This document shows positions 42,739-51,551 of a stretch of DNA of 64,000 nucleotides, piece after piece. The DNA is taken from contig NZ_WQLV01000005.1 of NCBI RefSeq assembly GCF_009753675.1, positions 124,001 through 188,000 on the forward strand, in the 5' to 3' direction. Position numbers and translations under genes: made by a program. Each line of letters starts with the position of its first letter. Positions within the stretch are counted from its first letter, which is position 1. The notes below the pieces were generated by a model. The model was not told the DNA's origin, ran no database searches, and saw nothing but the letters and a program-made list of their open reading frames with translations. This DNA comes from Parasedimentitalea huanghaiensis (GTDB taxonomy: Bacteria; Pseudomonadota; Alphaproteobacteria; Rhodobacterales; Rhodobacteraceae).

Positions 42739-44112
42739 TCAACAATTGGGCACATTAACCGCAAGACCGCCAAGTGATGTTTCCTTGTATTTCTCATGCA
42801 TATCCTGGCCAGTCTGTCGCATGGTTTCAATCACCGAGTCCAGCGGTACAAAGTGCTGGCCGTCACCCCGTAACGCCAGCGAAGCTGCAGACACAGCTTT
42901 GATTGCACCCAGTCCGTTGCGCTCGATACAGGGCACCTGTACCAGCCCTTTTACAGGATCGCAGGTCATACCAAGATGATGCTCCAAGGCGATTTCCGCT
43001 GCATTTTCAACCTGTTCTGGAGTGCCACCCATGACAGCGCAGAGGCCCGCTGCTGACATGGCTGCAGCAGATCCGACCTCTGCCTGACAACCCGCTTCGG
43101 CCCCTGAAATAGAGGCATTGTATTTCACCAATCCACCAATCGCGGCTGCAGTTAGTAAAAAATCCTCAACATGGCTGGGAGAGGCACCGGGAACATGGTC
43201 CAAATAGTAACGCAACGTGGCGGGCAGCACTCCGGCTGCGCCGTTGGTTGGTGCGGTCACCACTTGACCACCGGCGGCGTTTTCCTCGTTCACGGCCATG
43301 GCGTAGACGCTCATCCAATCATTGATGGTATGCGGTGCTGTCAGGTTTAGTCCTCGTTCGGCAACCAGAGCATCATGAATACCCTTGGCTCGGCGGCGCA
43401 CCTTCAGCCCACCGGGCAGAATGCCATCACGCACCAACCCGCGTTCAATACAAGCGTTCATCACTTGCCACAGACGCGCAGTTCCCTTGGCCAGGCTTTG
43501 CTCGCAGCCGCGCGATATCTCGTTGGCGCGTTTCATGCCCGCTATGGTCTTGCCGCTGGATTTGGCCATTTGCAGCATCTCGGCAGCAGAGTGGAACGGG
43601 AACGGGACTGGCGCGCCTTCGTCGGTATCTTTGCCATCAGCCAGCTCTTCTTCGGTCAGGACAAAGCCTCCACCAACAGAATAGTAGATCTGTTTCAGAG
43701 TCACATCACCCTGTGCATCCGTTGCCATCAGGATCATACCATTGGCATGCCCTTCCAAGGCATGGTCATAGTCAAACGCCATGTCGGACGTTGGATTGAA
43801 GCGCAGCGACCCCAAACCTTCGGGACTTACGGTTTGGGTGGCGTGAATGTCAGCCAATGCAGCCTCGGCTTTGGCATCGTCATAAGTGTCGGGCAGGAAC
43901 CCGGCCAGTCCAAGAATCGTAGCGCGGTCGGTGGCATGGCCGACACCGGTGAAGGCCAGTGAACCGTGCAGCGAGGCTTTCACTCCGTGAAAGTCAAACG
44001 GAGAGGCGCGCATCAGGTCCAAAAAGCGCGCTGCTGCCACCATGGGGCCCATAGTGTGCGAAGATGATGGGCCGATGCCCACTTTGAACATATCAAAAAC
44101 AGAGAGGAACAT
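42739..44112 (-). CDS. sdaA: L-serine dehydratase (iron-sulfur type)
   Basis: A [4Fe-4S]-dependent L-serine deaminase producing pyruvate and ammonia. The single-chain 457-residue protein starts MFLSVFDMFKVGIGPSSSHTMG (in part SVFDMFKVGIGPSSSHT). Its C-terminal domain carries the iron-sulfur cysteines (EAGCQAEVG, MTCDPVKG, VPCIERNG). ATG at 44112 overlaps the stop of the upstream GST gene by one base (TGATG), so translation is coupled. The large frame extending to 44532 runs antisense through GST and is not used. Confidence 0.96.
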   Translation of the reverse strand: MFLSVFDMFKVGIGPSSSHTMGPMVAAARFLDLMRASPFDFHGVKASLHGSLAFTGVGHATDRATILGLAGFLPDTYDDAKAEAALADIHATQTVSPEGLGSLRFNPTSDMAFDYDHALEGHANGMILMATDAQGDVTLKQIYYSVGGGFVLTEEELADGKDTDEGAPVPFPFHSAAEMLQMAKSSGKTIAGMKRANEISRGCEQSLAKGTARLWQVMNACIERGLVRDGILPGGLKVRRRAKGIHDALVAERGLNLTAPHTINDWMSVYAMAVNEENAAGGQVVTAPTNGAAGVLPATLRYYLDHVPGASPSHVEDFLLTAAAIGGLVKYNASISGAEAGCQAEVGSAAAMSAAGLCAVMGGTPEQVENAAEIALEHHLGMTCDPVKGLVQVPCIERNGLGAIKAVSAASLALRGDGQHFVPLDSVIETMRQTGQDMHEKYKETSLGGLAVNVPNC

Positions 44113-44819
44113 CAGGTTGCAGAGCCTTCTGGAGGGGTGGCAGGTGTAGGGCTGGTGAACGGGGTGGCGCCAAGACCTTCGGCAGTCCGGGCAACAGTGA
44201 CCGAGGCACGTAGCTCGAGCTCGGCGCAAAGGGAATACAGGTGCGGATACTGGGCCAACACAAACCAACTGCGGTCGCAGCCAGCCGGGTAGAGCGCCAT
44301 CCAGCGCAGCTGGCAAGCCAGATAGAGATCTAACACGGATGGCTCTTTTGCTCCGAGCCAGCCTGGGTGTTGGGCTGCCGCGGCTTCCACATTGGTCAGA
44401 TGTCTGTGCAGCCGTTGACGCAAAGTTTTGCGCAGGACTTTCTGCTGTGTTGCGTCCGGACCGACATAGGTTCCGGGATAGAACAGCATGCGCAGATCGG
44501 CATGCAGGGTATTTGATGTGAAAAACAACCATTTCAGGAAGTCGCCACGCTGTTTACTGTCAACATCGGGTGCTAGTGCCTGGTGACGGTCCGACAGCCA
44601 AAGTAAAATTGCTGCAGTCTCGAATATCGGCCCCTCTGGAGTTTCCAGAACCGGGATCAGCCCATTAGGGTTTAGAGTACGATATGCGTCACTGCGCTGC
44701 TCGCTGATACTGCGATCGACCAGCACAGTTTCGTAGCGCAGGCCGAGCTCCTCCAGTGCCAGCCGAATGATCAGCGAGGCATTGTCAGGGGCGTAATGGA
44801 GGCGATAGCACGATGTCAT
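44112..44819 (-). CDS. Glutathione S-transferase family protein
   Basis: A 235-residue GST. The thioredoxin-like N-terminal domain reads YRLHYAPDNASLIIRLALEELG, then NPNGLIPVLETPEGPIFETAAILLWLSD (in part NPNGLIPVLE, FETAAILLWL), and a helical C-terminal domain follows. The start at 44819 is chosen because AGGA lies 8 bases upstream of that ATG, but only 2 bases before ATG 44825. Exact substrate is unknown. It heads the GST-sdaA-EamA transcript and is divergent from rpiA. Confidence 0.9.
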   Translation of the reverse strand: MTSCYRLHYAPDNASLIIRLALEELGLRYETVLVDRSISEQRSDAYRTLNPNGLIPVLETPEGPIFETAAILLWLSDRHQALAPDVDSKQRGDFLKWLFFTSNTLHADLRMLFYPGTYVGPDATQQKVLRKTLRQRLHRHLTNVEAAAAQHPGWLGAKEPSVLDLYLACQLRWMALYPAGCDRSWFVLAQYPHLYSLCAELELRASVTVARTAEGLGATPFTSPTPATPPEGSAT

Positions 44820-45017
44820 AGCCATGGTCCTAGTTAACATAAGGGCAGAACAGGTGCCTGTTTCCGACGTTTCCAATAGGAAACACGTAATTCTTGCCTA
44901 TTTAGCGGATCTGTGGGGGGCTGTCATCAACGCGTTAAACACTCTTGTGAATTGTCGCTCGCAACCTTGGCCTGCTTTGCTTATAACGCCTGCAAACGTC
45001 CCTACGGAGTCACCGTC

Positions 45018-45806
45018 ATGACCGGAGAACTGTCGCCTATCGACAAGGCAAAGTTTGTTGCCGCAAAGCGTGCAGCTGATTTTGTCGAGGACGGAATGCG
45101 GGTTGGATTGGGCACTGGCTCAACCGCCGCATGGCTGGTCCGCTGTCTTGGCGAAATGGTCCGCGATGAGGGGCTGAAATTCAAAGGTGTACCAACATCA
45201 ACCCGCACTGCTGAGCTGGCGCGTGAAGTTGGTATCGAAGTGATTTCGCTGGACGAGGCCAAGTGGCTGGACCTGACTATTGATGGTGCGGATGAGTTTG
45301 ACGGCGATTTGAACCTGATCAAGGGCGGCGGCGCGGCCCTGCTGCAAGAGAAGATTGTGGCGACAGCCTCTGATCAAATGGTGGTGATCGCAGATGTTGG
45401 CAAAGAGGTCGAAACGCTGGGCGCGTTTCCTCTGCCAGTAGAGGTCATTCCCTTTGGGTGGCAGACCACCCATGCGCTGATCGAAGAAACCCTTATTTCC
45501 ATGGATGTATTGGGCCGCTCGGCGACCCTGCGCATGAACGGGGACAGGCCTGCCATCACGGATGAAGGCAACCACATTCTGGACCTGCATTTGCAACGCA
45601 TTGGCAACCCTAGACAGTTGGCTCTGGTGATGAACCAGATTCCGGGTGTGGTTGAAAACGGATTGTTCATTGATATCTGTGACACCGTCGTGATCGGCTA
45701 TGGCGATGGTAAGGTCGAGGTTCGCGACATCAATGAAGGCACTGTTGAGCATGATCGGTTGGATTTTGTCGAGAGCGACAATTTGTTCACCGATCTGGCG
45801 GATTAA
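45018..45806 (+). CDS. rpiA: Ribose-5-phosphate isomerase A
   Basis: Interconverts ribose-5-phosphate and ribulose-5-phosphate in the pentose phosphate and Calvin-type pathways. The 262-residue protein has VGLGTGSTAAWLV (about 30-42), DGADEFDGDLNLIKGGGAALLQEK (in parts: DGADEF and KGGGAALLQEK) and VIPFGWQTTH. ATG at 45018 is used because it begins the known family start. It is followed 13 bp later by gor, forming a short co-directional pair. Confidence 0.97.
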   Translation: MTGELSPIDKAKFVAAKRAADFVEDGMRVGLGTGSTAAWLVRCLGEMVRDEGLKFKGVPTSTRTAELAREVGIEVISLDEAKWLDLTIDGADEFDGDLNLIKGGGAALLQEKIVATASDQMVVIADVGKEVETLGAFPLPVEVIPFGWQTTHALIEETLISMDVLGRSATLRMNGDRPAITDEGNHILDLHLQRIGNPRQLALVMNQIPGVVENGLFIDICDTVVIGYGDGKVEVRDINEGTVEHDRLDFVESDNLFTDLAD

Positions 45807-45819
45807 GGGATAGACGACC

Positions 45820-47178
45820 ATGAGCTTTGATTACGATCTTTTTGTTATCGGTGGCGGGTCCGGCGGTGTTCGGGCTGCGCGGGTTGCTGCGGGTGACACC
45901 GGCGCCAAGGTGGCGCTGGCAGAGGAAGACCGGTATGGCGGCACTTGTGTGATCCGGGGCTGCGTACCCAAGAAACTGATGGTGTTTGCAAGCGAATACG
46001 CCACCATGGTCGAAGATGCGCAGGCCTATGGATGGGACATCAAAGCCGGTGGGTTCAATTGGGGTCACTTTCGCGGCAAGATGCATGCTGAACTGGACCG
46101 GCTGGAAGGCATCTATCGCAACATCCTGAAGAACAATGGTGTCGAGAGCTTTGATGCGCGCGCCAAACTGGTGGATGCTCATACGGTTGAGCTGTCAGAT
46201 GGGACACGGAAAACTGCCAAACACATTCTGATCGCGACAGGGGGCCACCCGATCAAACCAGACATTCCTGGTGCCGAGCTGGCAATCACCTCAAACGAGA
46301 TCTTCCATCTGGAAACCTTGCCCAAGACTATGCTGATTGTTGGCGGTGGCTACATCGCCAGTGAATTTGCCGGCATTATGAATGGCTTGGGCGTCAAGAC
46401 CACGCAGTTTTACCGTGGGGCGCAAATTCTTCGCGGCTTCGACGACGAAGCGCGCGGGCTGGTCTGCGAAGAAATGTGCCAGGCAGGCATTGACGTTCAT
46501 CTCGGCACCAATGTGCTGGAAATGCGCAAAGAAGGCGATCAGATCTGGGTCAAAGCGACGAATGGTGAAGAGCGTCTGTTTGATCAGGTTATGTTTGCCA
46601 CTGGGCGAGCACCCAATGCCGATGATCTGGGGCTAGAGGCGCTGGGCATAGAGCGTGGTCGCAAGGGTGAAATTCTGGTTGATGACTACAGTCAGACTGG
46701 GGTGCCATCTGTTTTTGCCATTGGAGACGTGACCGACCGGGTCAATCTGACCCCTGTTGCGATCCGCGAAGGCATGGCCTTTGTTGAGACCGTGTTCAAA
46801 GGCAACCCCACGAAACCGGATCATGAGCTGATCCCAACGGCCATCTTTACCCAACCCGAAATGGGTACCGTTGGGTTAAGTGAAGAAGATGCAGCCGAAC
46901 AAGAACCGATCGATGTCTACTCGACCAGCTTTAAACCCATGCAACAGGCCTTTGCAGGCCGCGCGCAACGTGTTTTGATGAAACTGGTGGTTAGTAAGGC
47001 CAGTCGCAAGGTTTTGGGTTGTCACATTGTGGCACCAGGCGCGGGTGAAATAATCCAGCTGGCGGGCATTGCGGTCAAAATGGGAGCCACCAAGGAAGAT
47101 TTCGACCGGACAGTGGCGGTGCATCCGACCATGTCCGAAGAATTGGTAACAATGAAAACACCTGTGCGCAGCGCTTGA
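45820..47178 (+). CDS. gor: Glutathione-disulfide reductase
   Basis: Reduces oxidised glutathione with NADPH. The 452-residue flavoprotein has FAD motif GGGSGGVRAAR (about 11-21), redox-active CVIRGCVPKK (Cys43 and Cys48), the NADPH motif IVGGGYIASEFAG (about 171) and the C-terminal HPTMSEELVT with the catalytic His. The type is glutathione reductase rather than dihydrolipoamide dehydrogenase, judged by the redox loop. The GST nearby makes a glutathione theme plausible but not operonic. Confidence 0.96.
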   Translation: MSFDYDLFVIGGGSGGVRAARVAAGDTGAKVALAEEDRYGGTCVIRGCVPKKLMVFASEYATMVEDAQAYGWDIKAGGFNWGHFRGKMHAELDRLEGIYRNILKNNGVESFDARAKLVDAHTVELSDGTRKTAKHILIATGGHPIKPDIPGAELAITSNEIFHLETLPKTMLIVGGGYIASEFAGIMNGLGVKTTQFYRGAQILRGFDDEARGLVCEEMCQAGIDVHLGTNVLEMRKEGDQIWVKATNGEERLFDQVMFATGRAPNADDLGLEALGIERGRKGEILVDDYSQTGVPSVFAIGDVTDRVNLTPVAIREGMAFVETVFKGNPTKPDHELIPTAIFTQPEMGTVGLSEEDAAEQEPIDVYSTSFKPMQQAFAGRAQRVLMKLVVSKASRKVLGCHIVAPGAGEIIQLAGIAVKMGATKEDFDRTVAVHPTMSEELVTMKTPVRSA

Positions 47179-47246
47179 AATTTAGCGCTCGGACCACAGG
47201 TTAGCACAAATGTCGCGTTTCGCGATGAGATAGGGATAGGACACAA

Positions 47247-48398
47247 ATGTCGGGCAATAGTGGTGGCCCCTGGGGGGGCGGAGGCTCTTCCGGTGGCGGA
47301 GGCAATAAGGGTAATAATGACGGCGGCAACAACGGTGGCGGCAAACGTCCTGACGATGACGGCCCTCAGATCCCTGAGATCGATGAGCTGGTGAAAAAAG
47401 GCCAGGAACAGCTGCGTGTGCTTATGGGCGGCGGCGGTAACGGTGGCAAAGGCGGCGGTAATCGCGGCGGCGGCAGTAGCGGCCCACAGCTCACCAAAGG
47501 CACCGTAGGACTGGGCGCAGTTATTGCTGTTGGTGTGTGGCTTGCGACCAGTTTTTATACTGTCAAACCAGAAGAGCAGTCAGTTGAGCTGTTTTTGGGT
47601 GAATATTATGCCACGGGTGAACCAGGCCTGAACTTCGCACCTTGGCCTTTGGTCAGTGCCGAGGTGATCCCGGTTAAGGTTGAACAAACAGAAACCATTG
47701 GCGCAGGCGCACGTGGCGGAGATGCTGGTTTGATGCTGACCGGTGATGAAAACATCATCGACGTGGATTTTCAGGTTGTCTGGAATATCAACGACCCGGC
47801 TAGCTTCCTGTTTAATCTGCGCGACCCAAAGCAGACAATTCAGGCGGTGTCTGAATCAGCCATGCGTGAAATTATCGCGCAGTCTGAACTGGCGCCAATC
47901 CTGAACCGTGACCGGGGCATCATCTCGGACCGACTGCAAGAGCTGATCCAATCAACACTCGACAGCTATGACAGTGGCGTCGATATTATCCGGGTTAACT
48001 TTGACGGTGCTGATCCACCTGAGCCAGTTAAGGATGCTTTCCGTGCTGTACAGTCAGCAGGTCAGGAACGTGACCGGTTGGAAAAACAAGCGGATGCCTA
48101 TGCCAACCAGGTTCTGGCTGGAGCCCGTGGTTCGTCCGCTCAGACGCTGGAAGAAGCCGAAGGGTATCGCGCCCAGGTGGTGAACGAAGCCGAAGGTGAA
48201 GCCAGCCGTTTCACTGCCGTTTTGGAAGAATATGCCAAGGCTCCAGAAGTGACGCGAAAGCGACTGTATCTTGAGACCATGGAAGAGGTTCTAAGTCGGG
48301 TCGACAAGGTCATTCTGGATGATACCGCTGGTGGTGGTGGTCAGGGCGTAGTGCCTTATCTGCCGCTGAATGAATTACGCCGGACGGAGGGCAACTAA
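47247..48398 (+). CDS. hflK: HflK, FtsH protease modulator
   Basis: One half of the HflKC inner-membrane complex that regulates FtsH proteolysis. The 383-residue protein has a Gly/Asn-rich N terminus (for example GGNKGNNDGGNNGGGK), a membrane helix (about 88-105, VGLGAVIAVGVWLAT) and the SPFH/prohibitin domain (KPEEQSVELFLG on). A coiled-coil region with RDRLEKQADAYANQVL follows. It overlaps hflC by one base (TAATG). Confidence 0.96.
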   Translation: MSGNSGGPWGGGGSSGGGGNKGNNDGGNNGGGKRPDDDGPQIPEIDELVKKGQEQLRVLMGGGGNGGKGGGNRGGGSSGPQLTKGTVGLGAVIAVGVWLATSFYTVKPEEQSVELFLGEYYATGEPGLNFAPWPLVSAEVIPVKVEQTETIGAGARGGDAGLMLTGDENIIDVDFQVVWNINDPASFLFNLRDPKQTIQAVSESAMREIIAQSELAPILNRDRGIISDRLQELIQSTLDSYDSGVDIIRVNFDGADPPEPVKDAFRAVQSAGQERDRLEKQADAYANQVLAGARGSSAQTLEEAEGYRAQVVNEAEGEASRFTAVLEEYAKAPEVTRKRLYLETMEEVLSRVDKVILDDTAGGGGQGVVPYLPLNELRRTEGN

Positions 48399-49276
48399 TG
48401 CGGAAAACTACATTTCTCCTGCCTGTCATTGTACTTGCAGTTGTTGCAATGCTGTCGGCACTGTTCATCGTGGACGAGCGCGAAAAAGCGCTGGTACTTC
48501 AGTTTGGTCGGGTTGTTTCGGTTAAAGAAGATCCCGGTCTAGCGTTTAAAATTCCGCTGATTCAGGAAGTTGTCACCTATGATGACCGCATCCTGAGCCG
48601 TGAAGTTGGCCCGCTGGAGATCACTCCATTGGATGATCGCCGTTTGGTGGTTGATGCCTTTGCCCGATACCGTATTGCCGATGTTCGTCAGTTCCGCCAA
48701 GCGGTGGGTGCTGGTGGTATCGCGGTCGCGGAAAACCGGCTTGATTCGATCTTGCGGGCAGAAATCCGTGAGGTTCTGGGTTCGGTTAGCTCCAACGACA
48801 TCCTGTCATCTGATCGGGCTGTGTTGATGCTGCGCATCCGCAATAGCGCCATTACTCAAGCGCGTGGACTGGGTCTGGAAGTGATCGATGTTCGACTAAA
48901 GCGCACCGATTTGCCACAGGCCAACCTTGAAGCGACCTTTGCCCGGATGCGGGCCGAACGTGAGCGTGAAGCTGCAGATGAAATTGCCCGTGGTAAGGAA
49001 GCCGCGCAGCGGGTTCGGGCTCAAGCCGACCGTACACAGGTCGAACTGGTGTCTGAGGCTGAGCGTGAAGCAGAGATCATTCGCGGTCAGGCAGATGCCC
49101 GACGCAACGCGATTTTTGCCGAGGCCTATGGCAAGGACATCGAGTTCTTTGAGTTCTACCGGACACTGTCTGCCTATCGCAGCTCGATGCTGGAAGGAAA
49201 TTCCTCGATGGTTCTGTCGCCCGACTCTGAGTTCTTCAATTACCTGAAGTCCTCAACCGGGGCTGCAGCCAACTGA
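48398..49276 (+). CDS. hflC: HflC, FtsH protease modulator
   Basis: The other half of the HflKC complex. The 292-residue protein starts with a membrane anchor (LLPVIVLAVVAMLSALFIV region), followed by the SPFH domain (REKALVLQFGRVVSVKEDPGLAFKIP) and a helical Glu/Arg/Ala-rich coil (about 180-240). It overlaps both hflK (start) and the DUF2065 gene (stop, TGATG), so three membrane genes are translationally coupled. Confidence 0.96.
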   Translation: MRKTTFLLPVIVLAVVAMLSALFIVDEREKALVLQFGRVVSVKEDPGLAFKIPLIQEVVTYDDRILSREVGPLEITPLDDRRLVVDAFARYRIADVRQFRQAVGAGGIAVAENRLDSILRAEIREVLGSVSSNDILSSDRAVLMLRIRNSAITQARGLGLEVIDVRLKRTDLPQANLEATFARMRAEREREAADEIARGKEAAQRVRAQADRTQVELVSEAEREAEIIRGQADARRNAIFAEAYGKDIEFFEFYRTLSAYRSSMLEGNSSMVLSPDSEFFNYLKSSTGAAAN

Positions 49277-49470
49277 TGGCGATGATCTTTCTAGCCCTTG
49301 GGCTGGTGTTAGTAGTGGAGGGGCTGGCCTATGTGCTGGCCCCTTCGCTTGTTGAACGGTTGCTAGAAATGATGCGGCAACTGGCATTGGATGAACGCCG
49401 CCGGGTTGGGGTCTTGGCCATCGTTTTGGGAGTGACCCTGCTGTGGATCGCGCATCAATTGGGGGCGTAG
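49276..49470 (+). CDS. DUF2065 (YjeT-like) small membrane protein
   Basis: A 64-residue protein with two hydrophobic segments (LALGLVLVVEGLAYVLAPS region and GVLAIVLGVTLLWIAHQLG region) joined by the acidic/basic ERLLEMMRQLALDERRR. It matches the DUF2065/YjeT family, which in many proteobacteria follows hflC, as here. Function is unknown; the coupled position implies a role with HflKC. Confidence 0.9.
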   Translation: MAMIFLALGLVLVVEGLAYVLAPSLVERLLEMMRQLALDERRRVGVLAIVLGVTLLWIAHQLGA

Positions 49471-49703
49471 CGCTGTGTAAAACGACTCTACGGTTACATA
49501 AATCTACGCAAGTTGCTGGTTATGGGCGGATTTTAGCGCATATTTCCAACTGAACCCCGGGATAAGCCGTAAAGAGTTCTCACTTCATTTTGAAAGCGTG
49601 CAACATTTATTGCGGCAAGCGTGGAAGTGACTACATTGTTGCTCATGCCTCCCCGGGTCGCAAAACTGGCCCTGTCGCTTTGATGCGTAGGAGGAAGGCA
49701 ACA

Positions 49704-51230
49704 ATGATAAGGAGTAGTTCCGTGCAGCCTCAGGCAAAATCAATTTCAATCAGCCAAGACAGATTGGCCGCTGCCCCCCGGTTGATGTGGCTGGCGCTGG
49801 TCACCACTGTGATGGTTCTGGCCCAAGCGCTGGTGGCCCAGGCACGACCCGAGAGCCTTGCGCCGCTGGCTCAGAAGATCAGCCCGGCGGTGGTCAACAT
49901 CACCACAACAACGGTGATTGAAGGCAGAACTGGACCACAGGGCATTGTCCCCGAAGGGTCACCGTTTGAAGATTTTTTCCGTGAGTTCCAGGATCGCAAT
50001 GGCGAAGGCAATGGTGAAGGTGAAAGTCGCAGACCACGCCGCTCTTCGGCTTTGGGTTCAGGGTTTGTCATCTCTGAGGACGGCTACATTGTCACCAACA
50101 ACCATGTGATTGCTGATGCCGATGAGATCGAGATCGAGTTCTTTCCAGGGGACGGCCAGCCGAAAGAGCTGCTACCAGCCAAAGTAATTGGCACAGACGA
50201 GAAGACCGACATTGCCCTTCTCAAGGTAGAAGCAGAAATGCCTCTGGCTTTTGTTAGCTTTGGTGACAGTGACAGCGCATTGGTTGGCGACTGGGTGGTA
50301 GCCATGGGCAACCCGCTGGGGCAGGGGTTTTCAGTTTCGGCTGGGATCGTTTCAGCGCGAAACCGCGAGCTGAGCGGGTCGTATGATGATTACATTCAGA
50401 CAGATGCGGCGATCAACCGGGGCAACTCAGGTGGACCGCTGTTCAACATGGATGGCGAAGTCGTTGGCGTAAACACTGCAATTTTGTCACCCAATGGCGG
50501 CTCGATCGGAATCGGGTTCTCGATGGCATCGAATGTGGTGACCAAAGTTGTTGATCAGCTGAAGGAATTCGGAGAAACCCGTCGTGGTTGGCTGGGCGTT
50601 CGAATTCAGGATGTGGACGAAGATCTGGCAGATGCCATTGGTCTGGCCAGTGCTGCTGGCGCACTGATTACTGATGTGCCTGATGGTCCTGCCAAAGAAG
50701 CCGGAATGTTGGCTGGAGATGTTATCCTGACATTTGATGGCGTCGAGGTTGAAGACACCCGCGCATTGGTCCGTCAGGTTGGCGCGACGCAGGTGGGCAA
50801 GGCCGTCCGGGTTGTTGTTCACCGTGAAGGCGGTACTGAAACTCTTTTGGTTACGCTGGGGCGTCGAGAGGATGCCGAACGCAGCGCCGGATTGACACCC
50901 CCTAAAGAAGATGCGGCACCAGAAGCTGCTGAAAAAGAGCTTTTGGGCCTTACCATCGGAACGTTGACTGATGAAATGCGCGGCGAATTAAGTGTGCCAG
51001 AAGGGTCAGATGGTGTGGTCATCCTGTCGGTAGATGAAGCTTCGGAAGCCTGGGAAAAAGGTTTGCGTGGTGGGGATATCATCACTGAGGCTGGCCAGCA
51101 AAAAGTGACCGCGCTTGATGACTTTGAGGATCGTATTGCCGAGGCAAAAGAGGCGGGGCGTAAGTCGCTGTTGCTGTTGGTGCGTCGCGGCGGTCAGCCT
51201 CGGTTTGTTGCGCTCAATCTTGGCGACTAA
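49704..51230 (+). CDS. degP: DegP/DegQ-type periplasmic serine protease
   Basis: An HtrA-family protease/chaperone for misfolded envelope proteins. The 508-residue precursor has a membrane/signal segment (about 28-46, LMWLALVTTVMVLAQALVA), the trypsin-like domain with His134 (TNNHVIADAD), Asp169 (KTDIALLKV) and Ser242 (NRGNSGGPLFNMDGE), and two PDZ domains. ATG at 49704 is chosen: GTAGGAGGAAGGC lies 5 bases upstream. Longer frames from 49590 lack a ribosome binding site. It follows hflKC-DUF2065 across 233 bp, a common arrangement. Confidence 0.96.
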   Translation: MIRSSSVQPQAKSISISQDRLAAAPRLMWLALVTTVMVLAQALVAQARPESLAPLAQKISPAVVNITTTTVIEGRTGPQGIVPEGSPFEDFFREFQDRNGEGNGEGESRRPRRSSALGSGFVISEDGYIVTNNHVIADADEIEIEFFPGDGQPKELLPAKVIGTDEKTDIALLKVEAEMPLAFVSFGDSDSALVGDWVVAMGNPLGQGFSVSAGIVSARNRELSGSYDDYIQTDAAINRGNSGGPLFNMDGEVVGVNTAILSPNGGSIGIGFSMASNVVTKVVDQLKEFGETRRGWLGVRIQDVDEDLADAIGLASAAGALITDVPDGPAKEAGMLAGDVILTFDGVEVEDTRALVRQVGATQVGKAVRVVVHREGGTETLLVTLGRREDAERSAGLTPPKEDAAPEAAEKELLGLTIGTLTDEMRGELSVPEGSDGVVILSVDEASEAWEKGLRGGDIITEAGQQKVTALDDFEDRIAEAKEAGRKSLLLLVRRGGQPRFVALNLGD

Positions 51231-51255
51231 GCCAGCCAAATTGATTGCGTGTAGG

Positions 51256-51285
51256 AGGCCGGGCCGGGTGCTCGGCCTTTTGCTT
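51256..51285 (+). terminator. Terminator of degP
   Basis: A GC stem (AGGCCG at 51256-51261 with CGGCCT at 51273-51278) is followed by TTTTGCTTTTG, 26 bp after the degP stop. Confidence 0.75.
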
Positions 51286-51305
51286 TTGCGTTAGCTCGAC
51301 AAACA

Positions 51306-51335
51306 AAGAGCCATGTGCGGGGGCACATGGCTCTT
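51306..51335 (-). terminator. Strong hairpin with T tail on the minus strand
   Basis: A 13-bp stem (AAGAGCCATGTGC at 51306-51318 with GCACATGGCTCTT at 51323-51335) with a GGGG loop. Reading the minus strand, TTTGTTTGTCG follows. No minus-strand gene ends here, so it terminates an unknown transcript. Confidence 0.7.
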
Positions 51336-51410
51336 CTAAGGGTCGACGGATCAATGGGATGGAACTGGCATGATCCGCCGTGGTCTCTGTATGCGGCACC
51401 GATCCCTTGT
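51306..51410 (-). ncRNA. Candidate small RNA from convergent gap
   Basis: The region between degP and the Crp/Fnr gene carries no coding gene. Read on the minus strand, a Crp-type operator at 51413-51432 is followed 78-105 bp later by a perfect 13-bp hairpin with a TTTGTTTG tail. That spacing fits a short RNA of roughly 80-110 nt. The gene-free position, operator and terminator are seen in sequence; an RNA is inferred, and no clear -10/-35 pair was found. Confidence 0.3.
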
Positions 51411-51432
51411 GATCTGTGACCCAGATCACAAG
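51406..51432. promoter_or_regulatory. Perfect 27-bp palindrome containing a Crp-type site
   Basis: Arms CTTGTGATCTG (51406-51416) and CAGATCACAAG (51422-51432) are perfect with a 5-base centre. Inside, TGTGA (51415-51419), six bases and TCACA (51426-51430) match the Crp consensus core. It sits in the gap between convergent genes, so it does not belong to either gene's promoter. Confidence 0.6.
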
Positions 51433-51551
51433 AGTTTCAAAAAAACCTGGAAACGGTGACTTTTTTCGCAATTACATCAGTGTTTAGGAGCGTGATCACC
51501 AGTTGTGTGTCACGGTTGAAAACGTGAGAGCAGGGAGTGGTTAAGGTCAAT

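Noticed and set aside
42739-44532. 597-residue form of sdaA
   Set aside because: The N-terminal extension is antisense to the GST gene; the coupled TGATG at 44112 and the family start fit better.
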